A stretch of 64,000 nt of DNA from Verrucomicrobiota bacterium. Its GTDB lineage: Bacteria; Verrucomicrobiota; Verrucomicrobiia; Limisphaerales; UBA9464. This document shows positions 45,162 through 55,127 of the stretch, in pieces (position 1 is the stretch's first letter; each line of letters starts with the position of its first letter). Below the pieces are notes generated by a model. It was not told the origin of the DNA. It saw only the letters and a program-made list of their open reading frames with translations, and ran no database searches. A program made the translations under genes and the position numbers. The stretch lies in the NCBI GenBank assembly GCA_016871615.1, contig VHCX01000004.1:49153-113152 (forward strand), in the 5' to 3' direction.

Positions 45162-46637
45162 ATGTACGCCGCCCTCCACCTGCCCCGGTTCCCGCTCCAG
45201 GCCGTGCTGCGGCCGGCCCCGGACCTCTGGGAACAGCCCGTGGCCCTGGTGGACCCGAGGGCCCGCGGCACCCCGGTGGTCCTCGAGGCGACCCAGCCCG
45301 CCTTGGAGTCGGGCGTCGAACGCGGGCAGACCGCGACCCAGGCGCTGGCCCGATGCGCGGGCGTCCGCATCCGCCACCGCGACCCGTCGAGCGAGACGGC
45401 CGCCACCGACGTCCTGCTGCAGTGCGCCTACGGCTTCTCGCCGCACCTCGAATCCACCGCCCCGGGCCTGTGCACGATGGACCTGCGGGGCCTGAGCCGG
45501 TTGCAGCCCCCGGAGCCCGCGACCTTGCAGGCCTGGGCTGGCGAACTGCGCGCGGTGCTCCTGGCCCAGGGACTCCGCCCCCGCATCGGCGTCGGCGCGA
45601 CCCCCAACCTGGCACGCCATGCCGCCCTGTTCGGCGAGGAGGTCCACGTGGTCACCGACGCCACGGGCTTCGTCGCCTCGCTGCCGGTGTCGGCACTGGA
45701 GCCCTCGAGCGACACGGCCCGGATCCTGGCCGGCTGGGGCCTGCGCACCGTGGGCGACCTGCTGGCCCTCGACCCGGCCGAGCTGGCCGACCGGCTGGGG
45801 CTCGAGGCGATCGGCCTGCTGGCCGCGGCCTCCACGCGGACCACCCGGCCGCTGAACACGGTCCGCCCCCCGGAGGTGTGGACCGAATCCTGGGACTTCG
45901 AGGACCCGGTGGAGACCCTCGAGCCGCTGCTCTTCCTGCTGAACCGCTTCACCGGATCGCTCTGCGCCCGGCTCGCGCTGGGAGCCCGCGCGGCCGAGGC
46001 CATGGACCTGTCGCTGCGCCTCGAGTCGGGGGCGCGGCTCGACCGGCGGCTGGCCATCCCGGAACCCACCCGCGACCCGGCCGTGCTCCAGCGCCTGCTG
46101 GCCACCCACCTCGAGACCGTGCGCAGCGAGAGCGCCGTCGTCGGACTGCGGCTCACGCTCGAGACCACCGTGCCGGCGCAGCGGCAGTTCGGACTCTTCG
46201 AGACGACGCTCAAGGATCCGCGCCAGTTCCAGGAGACCCTCGGCCGCATCGCCGCCCTCCTGGGCCCGGACCGCGTGGGCACGCCAGTCAAACTGCCGCG
46301 GCACGGCGTCGACGCCTTCCGCCTGGCCCCGCCGGAGTTCGAGGGAATCCCGCCCCTGGCGCAGCCACGCCCGGCGCTCCAGGCCCCCGGGCTGCGTCGG
46401 CTCCGGCCCGCGCCGGCGGCCACCGTCGAAGCGGTGGAGGGCCGCCCCGTGTCGATCCGCTGCCCGATCGCCCAGGGCCGACTGGTGGTGACGCTCGGGC
46501 CCTGGCGCGCCTCGGGCCGCTGGTGGGAATCCGGGGCCTGGCATCGTGAGGAATGGGACGCCACCACCCTGCGCGGGCAGGTCCTGCGGCTAGTCCGACA
46601 GCCCGAGGGCTGGACCGTCGACGCCCTGCTCGACTGA
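45162..46637 (+). CDS. imuB: ImuB, Y-family polymerase-like mutasome protein
   Basis: ImuB is a Y-family DNA polymerase relative that has lost catalysis and serves as the hub of the translesion complex with DnaE2, ImuA and the beta clamp. The 491-residue protein opens MYAALHLPRFPLQAV, in place of the DMDxFYASVE sequence of active Y-family enzymes, so the first catalytic Asp is missing. The polymerase-like palm/thumb continues through GVGATPNLARHAALFGEE and WGLRTVGDLLALDPAELADRLG (helix-hairpin-helix). The C-terminus ends VRQPEGWTVDALLD. The ORF track joins it to a long frame antisense to the peptidase, and ATG 45162 is the natural start. It is 62 bases after imuA and 14 bases before dnaE2. 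Confidence 0.9.
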   Translation: MYAALHLPRFPLQAVLRPAPDLWEQPVALVDPRARGTPVVLEATQPALESGVERGQTATQALARCAGVRIRHRDPSSETAATDVLLQCAYGFSPHLESTAPGLCTMDLRGLSRLQPPEPATLQAWAGELRAVLLAQGLRPRIGVGATPNLARHAALFGEEVHVVTDATGFVASLPVSALEPSSDTARILAGWGLRTVGDLLALDPAELADRLGLEAIGLLAAASTRTTRPLNTVRPPEVWTESWDFEDPVETLEPLLFLLNRFTGSLCARLALGARAAEAMDLSLRLESGARLDRRLAIPEPTRDPAVLQRLLATHLETVRSESAVVGLRLTLETTVPAQRQFGLFETTLKDPRQFQETLGRIAALLGPDRVGTPVKLPRHGVDAFRLAPPEFEGIPPLAQPRPALQAPGLRRLRPAPAATVEAVEGRPVSIRCPIAQGRLVVTLGPWRASGRWWESGAWHREEWDATTLRGQVLRLVRQPEGWTVDALLD

Positions 46638-46651
46638 CCCCCTCTCCCCCG

Positions 46652-49600
46652 ATGGCCTCGCCTGCGTCCACCCCCGGCTACGTCGAGCTGCACGCCCGCA
46701 GCGCGTTCAGCTTCCTGCGCGGCGCCTCGCTGCCCGAGGAGCTGACCCGCACGGCCGCCAGCCTGGGCCTGCCGGCGCTGGCCGTGTGCGATCGCATGGG
46801 ACTCTACGGCGCACCCCGCGTCTTCGGCACCGCCCGCGAGCAGGGCGTGAGGCCGATCCTCGGCGCGGAACTGGCGATGGACGACGGGTCGGTGCTTCCG
46901 GTGCTGGTGCGCTCGCGCGAGGGCTACCGGAACCTCTGCCGGTTGCTCTCGCAGGCGCATCTGCGCGCGGCCAAGAACGAGGCTGTCGTCGGCTGGGACG
47001 AACTGCCCGCCTTCACCGCGGGCCTGGTCGCGCTCACGGGCGACCTCGAGGGCCCGGTGCTCCGGGCCATCCGCACGGGCCGCGACGCCGACGCGGTCCT
47101 GCACCGGGTCGTGCGCGCCTTCGGGGACGGGCAGGTGTACGCCGAGATCCAGCGCCAGCACCTCCGTGGCGAGTCCCGCTGGAACCGCGCGCTGCAGGAC
47201 CTCGCCGCCGCGCACCGGATCCCGCTCTTGGCCACGGGCGGAGTCACCCAGGCCACGGCCGAGGGTCGGGAGGTGCTCGATGTCTTCGCCTGCCTGCGCC
47301 ACCACACGCACCTCGACGCGGCCGGCACCCACCTGAGCGTCAATGGCGAGGCGCACCTCAAGCCCGCCACCACCATGGCCCGGCTCTTCGGCGACCTGCC
47401 GAAGGCGGTGGCCGAGACGGTGCGGCTGGCCGAGCGGCTGGAGTTCACCCTCGACGACCTGGGCTACGAGTTCCCGCGCTACCCCGTCGGCCCCGGCGAG
47501 ACCATGGAAGGGGTGCTGCGCGACTGGGCCCTTCGCGGCGCGCGCGGCCGCTACGGCGGCGACATCCCGGAGCGGGTGCTGCGGCTGCTGGACAAGGAAC
47601 TGGCCCTCATCGGGCGGCTCGGGTTCTCCGGCTATTTCCTGATCGTCGCCGACATCGTCCGATTCTGCCGCGACGAGGGCATCCTCGCGCAGGGGCGGGG
47701 CAGCGCGGCCAACAGCGCCGTCTGCTTCTGCCTGGGGATCACGGCGGTCGACCCGCTCAAGTTCAACGTGCTCTTCGAGCGCTTCCTGTCGGAGAGCCGC
47801 AAGGGCTGGCCCGACATCGACATCGACCTGCCCAGTGGCGAACGCCGCGAGCGGGTCATCCAGGAGATGTACCGCCGCCATGGCCGGCACAGCGCCGCCA
47901 TGACGGGCACGGTCATCACCTACCGCGGCCGCAGCGCCGCCCGGGAGATCGGCAAGGCCCTCAACCTGCCGACCGACGTGCTCGACCGCTTCTCGAGCCT
48001 GCAGGCCGGCGGCGATTTCCCGCACACCCTCGAGCTCGAGGAGCAGATGCTCCAGGCAGGCCTGCGTGCCGATCATCCGAGGGCCGCGGCCTTCGCCCGG
48101 CTCTGCCACCGCCTGCGCCGGCTGCCGCGCCACCTGGGCCAGCACTCCGGCGGCATGATCCTGTGCCAAGGCGAGCTCACCGGCCTCGTGCCGCTCGAGA
48201 ACGCCTCCATGGCCGGCCGCGTGGTGGCCCAGTGGGACAAGGACGACTGCGAGGGCTTGGGCATCATCAAGGTGGACCTGCTGGGCCTGGGCATGATGGC
48301 GGCGCTGCAGGACACGATCGAGCTCACCACCCGCCGCGGCCGCCCGGTGGACCTGGCGCAGCTTCCCAAGGACGACCCGGCCACCTACGCGCTGCTGCAG
48401 CGGGCCGACACCGTCGGCGTCTTCCAGGTCGAGAGCCGCGCCCAGATGGCCACGCTGCCGCGCATGAAGCCGGCCTGCTTCTACGACCTGGTGATCGAGG
48501 TGGCGATCATCCGGCCCGGCCCCATCCAGGGCGACCTGGCCCACCCGTACCTGCGGCGGCGAGGCGGGCTCGAGGCGGTCCGCTACCTCGACCCCCGACT
48601 CGAACCCATCCTGGAGCGCACCCTGGGCGTGCCGCTCTTCCAGGAGCAGATGCTGGAGATCGCCATGGTCATGGCCGACTTCAGCGGCGACGAGGCCGAG
48701 AACCTGCGCAAGGCCCTGAGCTACCACCGGTCCGACGAGAAGATGGCCCAGGCCACGGCGACGCTGCGGGATGCCATGGCCCGCAAGGGTGTCGCCCCGG
48801 AGGTTGTCGACTCCATCGCCAAGACCGTGGGCTCGTTCGCTCTCTACGGGTTCCCCGAGTCGCACGCCATCAGCTTCGCCCTGCTGGCCTACGCCAGCGC
48901 CTACCTGAAGGTCCATCGGGCCCCGGAGTTCTACGCCGCGCTGCTCAACAACCAGCCGATGGGCTTCTACTCGCCGGCCACGCTGCTGCGCGACGCCAAG
49001 GCCCACGGGGTCGCCGCACGCCCGGTCTGCGCGGCGCGTTCCGACTGGGAGACCCGCGTGGAGCCCGACGGATCCCTCCGCCTCGGGCTGTGCCTGGTGC
49101 AGGGGCTTCCAAGGGCCCAGGCCGCGAGCCTGCTGGACGAACGCGCCCGCCGGCCCTTCACCTCGCTCGACGACCTCAAGGCCCGGACCTCCCTCGGCGC
49201 GGAGGCCCTGCGGGCGCTGGCCTCCATCGGCGCGCTCAACGCCTGGTCGACGGACCGGCGCTCCGCCCTGTGGCATGCCGAGCGCCCCCTGCGCCGAGGA
49301 GAATTGCCCGGTCAGGAAGACGGCACGGGAGCCGCCGGCCAGGGGCAGAACCCCGCCTCGCCGCTGGCCCGGATGTCGCCCGACGAGCGGTTGGCCGCCG
49401 ACTACACCACACTGCGGCTCACGACGGGCCCGCATCCGATGGCACTGCGCCGGGAAGGCCTGCGGGAGACCGTCTGGCGGAGCGACCAGCTCCGGGAGGC
49501 GGCCGATGGCACCGTCGTGCGGGCGGCCGGGCAGGTGATCTGCCGGCAGCGCCCCGGCACGGCCAAGGGCGTGTGCTTCGTGAGCCTGGAAGACGAGGCC

Positions 49601-49789
49601 GGCATCACCAACGTCATCGTGTCGCCCGAACTCTTCGAGGCCGAGCGCCTGAAGATCAGCACCGAGCCCTTCCTGCAGGTCGAGGGCGTGGTGCAGCGCC
49701 GCCACGGCACGGTGCACCTGAAGGCCCTGCGCCTCGAGCGGTTGCCCGACCAGGGCCTGCGGACGGCCGCCTCGCACGACTTCGGCTGA
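46652..49789 (+). CDS. dnaE2: Error-prone DNA polymerase DnaE2 (ImuC)
   Basis: DnaE2 is a C-family alpha subunit used for translesion synthesis and induced mutagenesis. The 1045-residue length is typical and shorter than the replicative DnaE. The PHP domain starts YVELHARSAFSFLRGAS. The polymerase core has GRGSAANSAVCFCLGITAVDP, the catalytic aspartates in WPDIDIDLPSGERRERV (about 386-395) and KVDLLGLGMMAALQDT. The fingers include HLGQHSGGMI, followed by a helix-hairpin-helix and a C-terminal OB-fold (AGQVICRQRPGTAKGVCFVSLEDEAG). It follows imuB by 14 bases, so the three genes form an operon. Convergent with the TIG-repeat gene 28 bases away. Confidence 0.96.
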   Translation: MASPASTPGYVELHARSAFSFLRGASLPEELTRTAASLGLPALAVCDRMGLYGAPRVFGTAREQGVRPILGAELAMDDGSVLPVLVRSREGYRNLCRLLSQAHLRAAKNEAVVGWDELPAFTAGLVALTGDLEGPVLRAIRTGRDADAVLHRVVRAFGDGQVYAEIQRQHLRGESRWNRALQDLAAAHRIPLLATGGVTQATAEGREVLDVFACLRHHTHLDAAGTHLSVNGEAHLKPATTMARLFGDLPKAVAETVRLAERLEFTLDDLGYEFPRYPVGPGETMEGVLRDWALRGARGRYGGDIPERVLRLLDKELALIGRLGFSGYFLIVADIVRFCRDEGILAQGRGSAANSAVCFCLGITAVDPLKFNVLFERFLSESRKGWPDIDIDLPSGERRERVIQEMYRRHGRHSAAMTGTVITYRGRSAAREIGKALNLPTDVLDRFSSLQAGGDFPHTLELEEQMLQAGLRADHPRAAAFARLCHRLRRLPRHLGQHSGGMILCQGELTGLVPLENASMAGRVVAQWDKDDCEGLGIIKVDLLGLGMMAALQDTIELTTRRGRPVDLAQLPKDDPATYALLQRADTVGVFQVESRAQMATLPRMKPACFYDLVIEVAIIRPGPIQGDLAHPYLRRRGGLEAVRYLDPRLEPILERTLGVPLFQEQMLEIAMVMADFSGDEAENLRKALSYHRSDEKMAQATATLRDAMARKGVAPEVVDSIAKTVGSFALYGFPESHAISFALLAYASAYLKVHRAPEFYAALLNNQPMGFYSPATLLRDAKAHGVAARPVCAARSDWETRVEPDGSLRLGLCLVQGLPRAQAASLLDERARRPFTSLDDLKARTSLGAEALRALASIGALNAWSTDRRSALWHAERPLRRGELPGQEDGTGAAGQGQNPASPLARMSPDERLAADYTTLRLTTGPHPMALRREGLRETVWRSDQLREAADGTVVRAAGQVICRQRPGTAKGVCFVSLEDEAGITNVIVSPELFEAERLKISTEPFLQVEGVVQRRHGTVHLKALRLERLPDQGLRTAASHDFG

Positions 49790-49817
49790 GCCCGGGCCTG
49801 CGGGCCGCCGACCCGGC

Positions 49818-51971
49818 TCACCGCGCGCGCAGGCGGAACAGCCGGCCCGCGTTGGTGGCGCTGGTGGACCACTGGAAACGGACGCCGTCATTCAACGGGA
49901 CGCCGTCCACCGGCCGCCATTGGCGTGGCAGGTCCAGCGTGGACTCCTGCAGCTCAAACCCGGTGGCCAGCGCGGGCCAGCTCAAGACCCACAGGTCGTC
50001 GCCGAAGCCGGTGAGGGCCAGGCGCAGGGGTTGCGCCCGCACCGTCACCGCGGCCCGGTTGTCGAGGGTGTCCGGATCGGGCGTGGTCGTGGCGGCGACC
50101 GCCTCGAACCGGGGAGCCGACTCGAGCGGGAGACGCATGCGCACCCGCGCCGTCCACTCGGACTTGGCCGGCAGGGTGCCGACCACGAAGGACAGGCCGG
50201 CGGTCCCCGACTGGAAGCTTCCACCACCCCCGAAGGTCGCGCCGAGGAACTCGGCCGGTGCGGGCAGGCCGAGGGTCGCCGTGACATTGGTCGCCGGCAG
50301 CGGGCCCAGGTTGCGGACCCGGAGGTCGAGCCGGAACTCCGAACCCACGACCACCGGATCGGCCGAGGCGGCGAGGGCGACGTCGATGTCGGCCGTGGTG
50401 CCCACCAGGAAGTCCTGCGGCGAGACCGCCGAGCCTGCGGCCGTCTCGACCGTGATCCGGCCGCTCACCGCGCCCGCGGGCACCAGCACCCGCAGGCCGT
50501 TGGTCCAGGCCGAGACACCGGGGGCAACCACGCCGGCGAAGCGCACCACGGCCGGCAACCCGAGTTCGGTGCCCGAGATGCGCACCTCCGTGCCCACCGA
50601 GCCGAAGGCGGGCGAGAACCCGCTGATCACCGGGAGCAGCCCCTGGATGGAGACCGGTCCTCCGGAGGCCTCGCCACCCGGGGTCACCACCCGGATGAGG
50701 CCGGTGGCGGCCCCCTCGGGCACACGGACGGTAAGACGCCGGTTGTCGACCACCACCAACCCGGGGCCCGCGAGGCGATCGGCGCCGAACAGGACGGCGG
50801 TGGCCCCGAGGAGGTTGGCACCGGTGACGGTCACCGTCTCGCCGGGCTTGGCCAGGTTCGGCACGACGGAAACCACCTGGGGTGCCACGTGGAAGACCGC
50901 CGCCGACTCGTCGGTGCCGGAGGCGCCCGAGACCACCACCGTGCCCGTGCCCGCGCCGGCCGGGACCCTCACCGTGAGTTGCCCGGCCGCGACGGCGACG
51001 GGCTTGGCCGGGATCCCGCCGAAGGAAACCTCCGACACCCCCGACAACCCCGAACCCGTGACCGTCACCAGCGTGCCGACCGCGCCGCCGGACGGCGAGA
51101 AGCCCCCGAGACGGGGGGCCAGCACGAAGTTCGACACGGAGAGGAAGCGCCCCCCGGGGGACTCGAGGATCAGCGGTGAGGACGCCGGGACCCCGGACGG
51201 CACCACCACCCGCAGCAGCGTGTTGGAGACGACCGTGAAGTCGGTCGCCGGCACGCCGCCGAAGGCCACCAGCGAGACGCCCCGGAAGCTGCGGCCGCTC
51301 AGGGTGAGCGTGTCCCCGATGCGGGCCCGCGGCGTGAAGCCCGAGACCCAGGGCGCGGTGTGGAACCACCCGAGCGTGGCGGTCGCTCCGGCGTTGTTGG
51401 TCACCGTGATGGGTCCGGTCATGGCCCCCGGCGGCACCACCGCCAGCGCGGAGGTCTCGGTGACGGTGTCGAGGGCGGCCCGGATGCCGTCGAAGAACAC
51501 CCCGAGGCGGAAGGACGGATCGTCGGGATCCTTGAAATTCAACCCGGTCAGCAGCACTAGGTCGCCCGGCGCGCCACGCGCCTGGTCGGCCTCGGTCTGG
51601 GCCCCGACCCGACCCCAGCGTTGGACGACGGGGGGCACCTGGAAGTTCCAGGGCGTCTGGGTCTGGCCGAGGGCGTTCTCGACGATGAGGGGACCGAGGG
51701 TGGCACCGACCGGGACGCGCACCGCGATCTGGTGATAGCCCAGGCCCAGCGACCGGATCGACTCGACGGTGGCCGGGGTGAAGTTGAAGGTCACGCCCGT
51801 GAGGGGCGGGTTGAGGAAGTTCAGTCCGGTGACGGTGATCAACGACCCGGGCTGGGCCCGGTTGGTGGAGATGGCCGTCAACTGCGGCGCCCCCTGGCCG
51901 AGGAGCAGCAGCGGGGACACCCAAGCAAACCAGGCCCACCACAGGGCCCTCCTGAAACATCGATGCATCAT
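49818..51971 (-). CDS. Secreted IPT/TIG-repeat protein with DUF11-like domain
   Basis: This 717-residue exported protein has a signal peptide (RRALWWAWFAWVSPLLLLGQG) followed by about six IPT/TIG immunoglobulin-like domains, each with the pattern 'PxxGxxGTxVTVTGxxL...V.FGG..A...V......L.V.VP.GA..G.I.V...G'. Clear examples begin at FSPSGGAVGTLVTVTGSG and FSPAFGSVGTEVRISGTE. Near the C-terminus a DUF11/CARDB-like domain (DIDVALAASADPVVVGSEFRLDLRVRNLGPLPATNVTATL) precedes a short domain ending NAGRLFRLRAR, similar to the C-terminus of other secreted proteins in this window. The role is unknown; adhesion or scaffold. It is divergent from the DUF6600 gene. Confidence 0.82.
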   Translation of the reverse strand: MMHRCFRRALWWAWFAWVSPLLLLGQGAPQLTAISTNRAQPGSLITVTGLNFLNPPLTGVTFNFTPATVESIRSLGLGYHQIAVRVPVGATLGPLIVENALGQTQTPWNFQVPPVVQRWGRVGAQTEADQARGAPGDLVLLTGLNFKDPDDPSFRLGVFFDGIRAALDTVTETSALAVVPPGAMTGPITVTNNAGATATLGWFHTAPWVSGFTPRARIGDTLTLSGRSFRGVSLVAFGGVPATDFTVVSNTLLRVVVPSGVPASSPLILESPGGRFLSVSNFVLAPRLGGFSPSGGAVGTLVTVTGSGLSGVSEVSFGGIPAKPVAVAAGQLTVRVPAGAGTGTVVVSGASGTDESAAVFHVAPQVVSVVPNLAKPGETVTVTGANLLGATAVLFGADRLAGPGLVVVDNRRLTVRVPEGAATGLIRVVTPGGEASGGPVSIQGLLPVISGFSPAFGSVGTEVRISGTELGLPAVVRFAGVVAPGVSAWTNGLRVLVPAGAVSGRITVETAAGSAVSPQDFLVGTTADIDVALAASADPVVVGSEFRLDLRVRNLGPLPATNVTATLGLPAPAEFLGATFGGGGSFQSGTAGLSFVVGTLPAKSEWTARVRMRLPLESAPRFEAVAATTTPDPDTLDNRAAVTVRAQPLRLALTGFGDDLWVLSWPALATGFELQESTLDLPRQWRPVDGVPLNDGVRFQWSTSATNAGRLFRLRAR

Positions 51972-52384
51972 GACCAGAGGATGAATCCGACAGAACCGGG
52001 GACGACGGATGCCTCGCCCGGATCGGGGTGGGCGAACTCCCCCACCGGGACCGGACCGTCGGGTGCGCAAACCGTAGCCGGAATGGAGGGATTGGCCAGA
52101 GGGCTCATCCGATGAATAAGAACAGGTTGGCAACGTCCGCCCTTGCACCTGTGAACCTTCTGCCCCCATCCCGGCCGGCTCACAGCAACCGGTCCCCGAC
52201 CGGGACGTTCCCTCGGAACTCCGGGCTCCCCCACGGGACCTCCGTGGAACCCTCCACCCCCTGCCAAGACCAGCGTCCCTGACGGCCGCTTGGCCCCATG
52301 GACCCACCCTCCCGTCCGGGAGGGCTCCAGCACCTCCGCATCGACTTTCCCCCCAAACTGTCCGTCACTGACCCCCTGCGCCCC
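51972..52384. other. Divergent intergenic region between TIG-repeat and DUF6600 genes
   Basis: These 413 bases must hold the promoters of both genes. I see two hairpins on the DUF6600 side: CCACGG-gacct-CCGTGG (52231-52247) and CCCTCCC-gtcc-GGGAGGG (52307-52324). The second lies 61 bases before the start codon and could fold in the 5' leader. A short open frame at 52028-52282 is not convincing. No consensus promoter boxes were recognised. Confidence 0.5.
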
Positions 52385-55102
52385 ATGAACGCCCCATCCT
52401 TCAGCCTGTCCCGAATCGCCCTCGGGCTGCTCCTCGCCGGCCTGAGCGCCGGCGTCGGCTGCGACACCGGATCGAAGAGCGCCGTCCACGCGCCGCCGCC
52501 GGCCCCCACGGTGAAGACCGTGGTGGTGCAGGCCCCCTCGGTGCCGGCCGCGCTGGCCCAGCGCCCGGCCACTCCGCCCGTCCCGACGCCTCCCCCATCG
52601 GCCGCTCCGCCCGCTGCGGCGATCCAGCCGGCCCCGCCCAGCCCCGCCGCCGTGCCCGCCGCCCCGGTCTTGCCGAACGCCCCGGTGGATCCGTCCGGCA
52701 CGGTGGCCGTCCCGGTGCCGCCGCCGCTGCCGGGTCCCGTGGCCGATGTCGTGGAACTGGCACGGGGCGGGGTCGACGAAGGCGTGATCACCGAGTACAT
52801 CGCCAACATCCGCCAACCCTTCGCTTTCGGCGCCAGCCAGATCGTCTACCTCAACGATCTTGGCGTGTCGTCCAACGTGCTCCACGGACTGATGCGCCAG
52901 TCGGCCTTGCTCCGGCCCGACGGTGCCGCAGCCGCCGGGCAGGCCACGATCGGCACGACCGCCACGACCCTGCCGCCGGCGGCGACCAGCCAGCCCGTGA
53001 CGGCGATCCCGCAGGCCGTTCCGGAAGCCCAGGCCCCGGCCACGACGGTGCAGGGCACCGCGCCCCCGCCGCCGGGCTCGGCCACCACCACGGTGGTCGC
53101 CCCCGCCGCCAGCCCGACCGTCGTGAACCAGCAGGTGTTCTATCAGGCGCTCGCGCCCTATGGCAGCTGGGTCCAGGTGCCCGCCTACGGCTGGTGCTGG
53201 CAACCCACCGTCGCGGTCGTCAACACCACCTGGCAGCCGTACTGCGACGGCGGTTCGTGGCTGTGGACCGACGCCGGGTGGTACTGGAACTCCAGCTACT
53301 CGTGGGGCTGGGCCCCGTTCCACTATGGTCGTTGGCATCACAACGCCCGGGTCGGGTGGGTATGGCATCCGGGCTATGACTGGGCCCCGGCCTGGGTCGC
53401 CTGGCGCAGCTCGCCGGCCCACTGCGGCTGGGCCCCGCTCCCGCCCGAGTGCCGCTGGAATGCGAGCGTCGGCTTCTCCTGGTTCAACGGCAACACGGCC
53501 GTGAGCGTGGGCTTCGGCATCGGAGCCACCGCCTGGTACGCCACGACCTGGGACCGCTTCTGCGACCCGCACCTGTACCATCACCGCCTGCCGCGCCAGC
53601 GGGTCGAGCGCTTCGTGCAGGAAAGCAACCTGCAGGTTGCCGGCGGCAACGGGGTCAACATCCGTGGCGACAACAACACCGTGATCATCAACAACGGAAT
53701 CACCCGCGAGGAGGTGCAGCGGCATACCCGTGACGAGATCCGCCGCACCGCCCTCCGTGACGTGGCCAGCCCGGCTGCCGCGCAAGGCCCGGCCGTCGGC
53801 GCCGCCGCCTCCGGCGGCCGGCCTAATCCGACCGGGGGCGGCCGGCCCACCGAGGTCGCCGTGTACCGGCCCAAGGTGCCGGTCCATGACGCGCAACCGC
53901 CGGAGACGGTGCTGCGCCGCCAGGAACTCACCCGCCCGGCCCCGCTCCGCGCACCCAGCCCATCCGGCCCCGCATCTTCGGCCGGCGGCATCGGCATCGA
54001 CCCCTCGGCCAACCGCCCACTGCCCGTGCCCGCGCTGGGCGGGTCGCTGAACCCCAACCGGCCCGCACCGCCGAAGGCCGCCGGGAGCGGCCCCGCCTCG
54101 TCGCTGGTACCACCGACCGGCCCGTCGACGATCCCCAACCGGCCCGCGCCGGTGACCGGGGGCGGCGTCCCGATGGAGCGCGCCACGCGCACCGTGACGC
54201 CCCCGGCCCGGCCCCAGATCGGCGTCCCCGGCGGCCTGCCGCCGGCCTCGGCGCCGCGATTCACCGGCAACCCGTCGCCCGCGTCGCCGACCCCGCCGTC
54301 GACCCAGGGGCTGAGCCCGTCCAGGCCGCCCGAGACGCGGATCCCGCCCCCGGGACTTGGCAACGGCTTCGCACCGGCCCCCGGCGGATCGATCCCGGCC
54401 CGCCCCGGCTCCATCCCGGACCGATCTCCGGTCCCAACCCCGGCTCAACCCCCCGCCTCCAGGCCGCTGCCCACCCCTGTGACGGCGCTCCCGACGGCAT
54501 CGGTCCCGTCGACCCGGGAGGCCGGTGCACCGAGGCCCACGCCCGAAGCCTTCGCCGCACCGCCGGCCCGCACCGTGGTCGTGCCCGGAACCGGGGTGTC
54601 GTCACGGCCGGCCGCGGCCGGCACGCCCCCGGCAGCCCGGGTTCCGGCCGTCCCGACGCCGTCGCGACAGGAGGCTTTCCGGCCGGGCCCGGCCCAGGTC
54701 CCGGCGCCCACGGCGGCCCTCCCGCTCCCGCCCGCCGGTGCCGCGCCCTCACGGCCCGTCCCGCAGGCCTTCCCCCAGCCCGCCCGGGTGGCCCCCTCGT
54801 TCCCATCGGCACCGCCGGCCGCCGTGGCCCCCAGCCCGAGGCCAGCCCCGGCCCCGGCCGTCTCGTTGCCGCCGGCCGCCGTCCAATCCCGGCCGATGAC
54901 CATCCAGCCCGCCCCGGCTCCCGCCTTCAACCCGGCCCCGCGACCGGCGCCGACCCCGGTGCCCGTCCAGGCCGTGCCATCGTTCCCCGCACCCCAGCCG
55001 GCGATCCGGCCCGCCCCCGCCCCAGCCCCGTCGGGACCTCCGCCATCGTCTGCCCCGGCGCCCTCGGGCCGACCCGGGCCACGCCGGGCGGTCGACCCAT
55101 GA
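52385..55102 (+). CDS. DUF6600-like lipoprotein with a long proline-rich tail
   Basis: This 905-residue lipoprotein has the lipobox AGLSAGVGC, then a Pro/Ala-rich stretch. A small helical region (about 120-175, VVELARGGVDEGVITEYIAN) comes next, then a tryptophan-rich globular domain of the DUF6600 type (about 257-390, YGSWVQVPAYGWCWQP, WLWTDAGWYWNSSYSWGWAPFHYGRW). From about residue 480 to the end, roughly 425 residues are low-complexity Pro/Ala/Arg/Ser. Such a tail could cross the periplasm or bind the cell wall. The ATG at 52385 begins the signal peptide. The next gene starts 25 bases later and is probably co-transcribed. Confidence 0.8.
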   Translation: MNAPSFSLSRIALGLLLAGLSAGVGCDTGSKSAVHAPPPAPTVKTVVVQAPSVPAALAQRPATPPVPTPPPSAAPPAAAIQPAPPSPAAVPAAPVLPNAPVDPSGTVAVPVPPPLPGPVADVVELARGGVDEGVITEYIANIRQPFAFGASQIVYLNDLGVSSNVLHGLMRQSALLRPDGAAAAGQATIGTTATTLPPAATSQPVTAIPQAVPEAQAPATTVQGTAPPPPGSATTTVVAPAASPTVVNQQVFYQALAPYGSWVQVPAYGWCWQPTVAVVNTTWQPYCDGGSWLWTDAGWYWNSSYSWGWAPFHYGRWHHNARVGWVWHPGYDWAPAWVAWRSSPAHCGWAPLPPECRWNASVGFSWFNGNTAVSVGFGIGATAWYATTWDRFCDPHLYHHRLPRQRVERFVQESNLQVAGGNGVNIRGDNNTVIINNGITREEVQRHTRDEIRRTALRDVASPAAAQGPAVGAAASGGRPNPTGGGRPTEVAVYRPKVPVHDAQPPETVLRRQELTRPAPLRAPSPSGPASSAGGIGIDPSANRPLPVPALGGSLNPNRPAPPKAAGSGPASSLVPPTGPSTIPNRPAPVTGGGVPMERATRTVTPPARPQIGVPGGLPPASAPRFTGNPSPASPTPPSTQGLSPSRPPETRIPPPGLGNGFAPAPGGSIPARPGSIPDRSPVPTPAQPPASRPLPTPVTALPTASVPSTREAGAPRPTPEAFAAPPARTVVVPGTGVSSRPAAAGTPPAARVPAVPTPSRQEAFRPGPAQVPAPTAALPLPPAGAAPSRPVPQAFPQPARVAPSFPSAPPAAVAPSPRPAPAPAVSLPPAAVQSRPMTIQPAPAPAFNPAPRPAPTPVPVQAVPSFPAPQPAIRPAPAPAPSGPPPSSAPAPSGRPGPRRAVDP

Positions 55103-55127
55103 ATCCATCCCCCAGGGAGCCATCGCC

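Noticed and set aside
45428-49891. 1487-residue minus-strand ORF
   Set aside because: It is antisense to imuB and dnaE2, both strongly supported.
46786-51735. 1649-residue plus-strand ORF
   Set aside because: It runs out of frame through dnaE2 and antisense through the TIG-repeat gene and has no recognisable domain.
52028-52282. 84-residue ORF in the TIG/DUF6600 gap
   Set aside because: Proline/serine-rich with no convincing coding pattern; the region more likely holds promoters.
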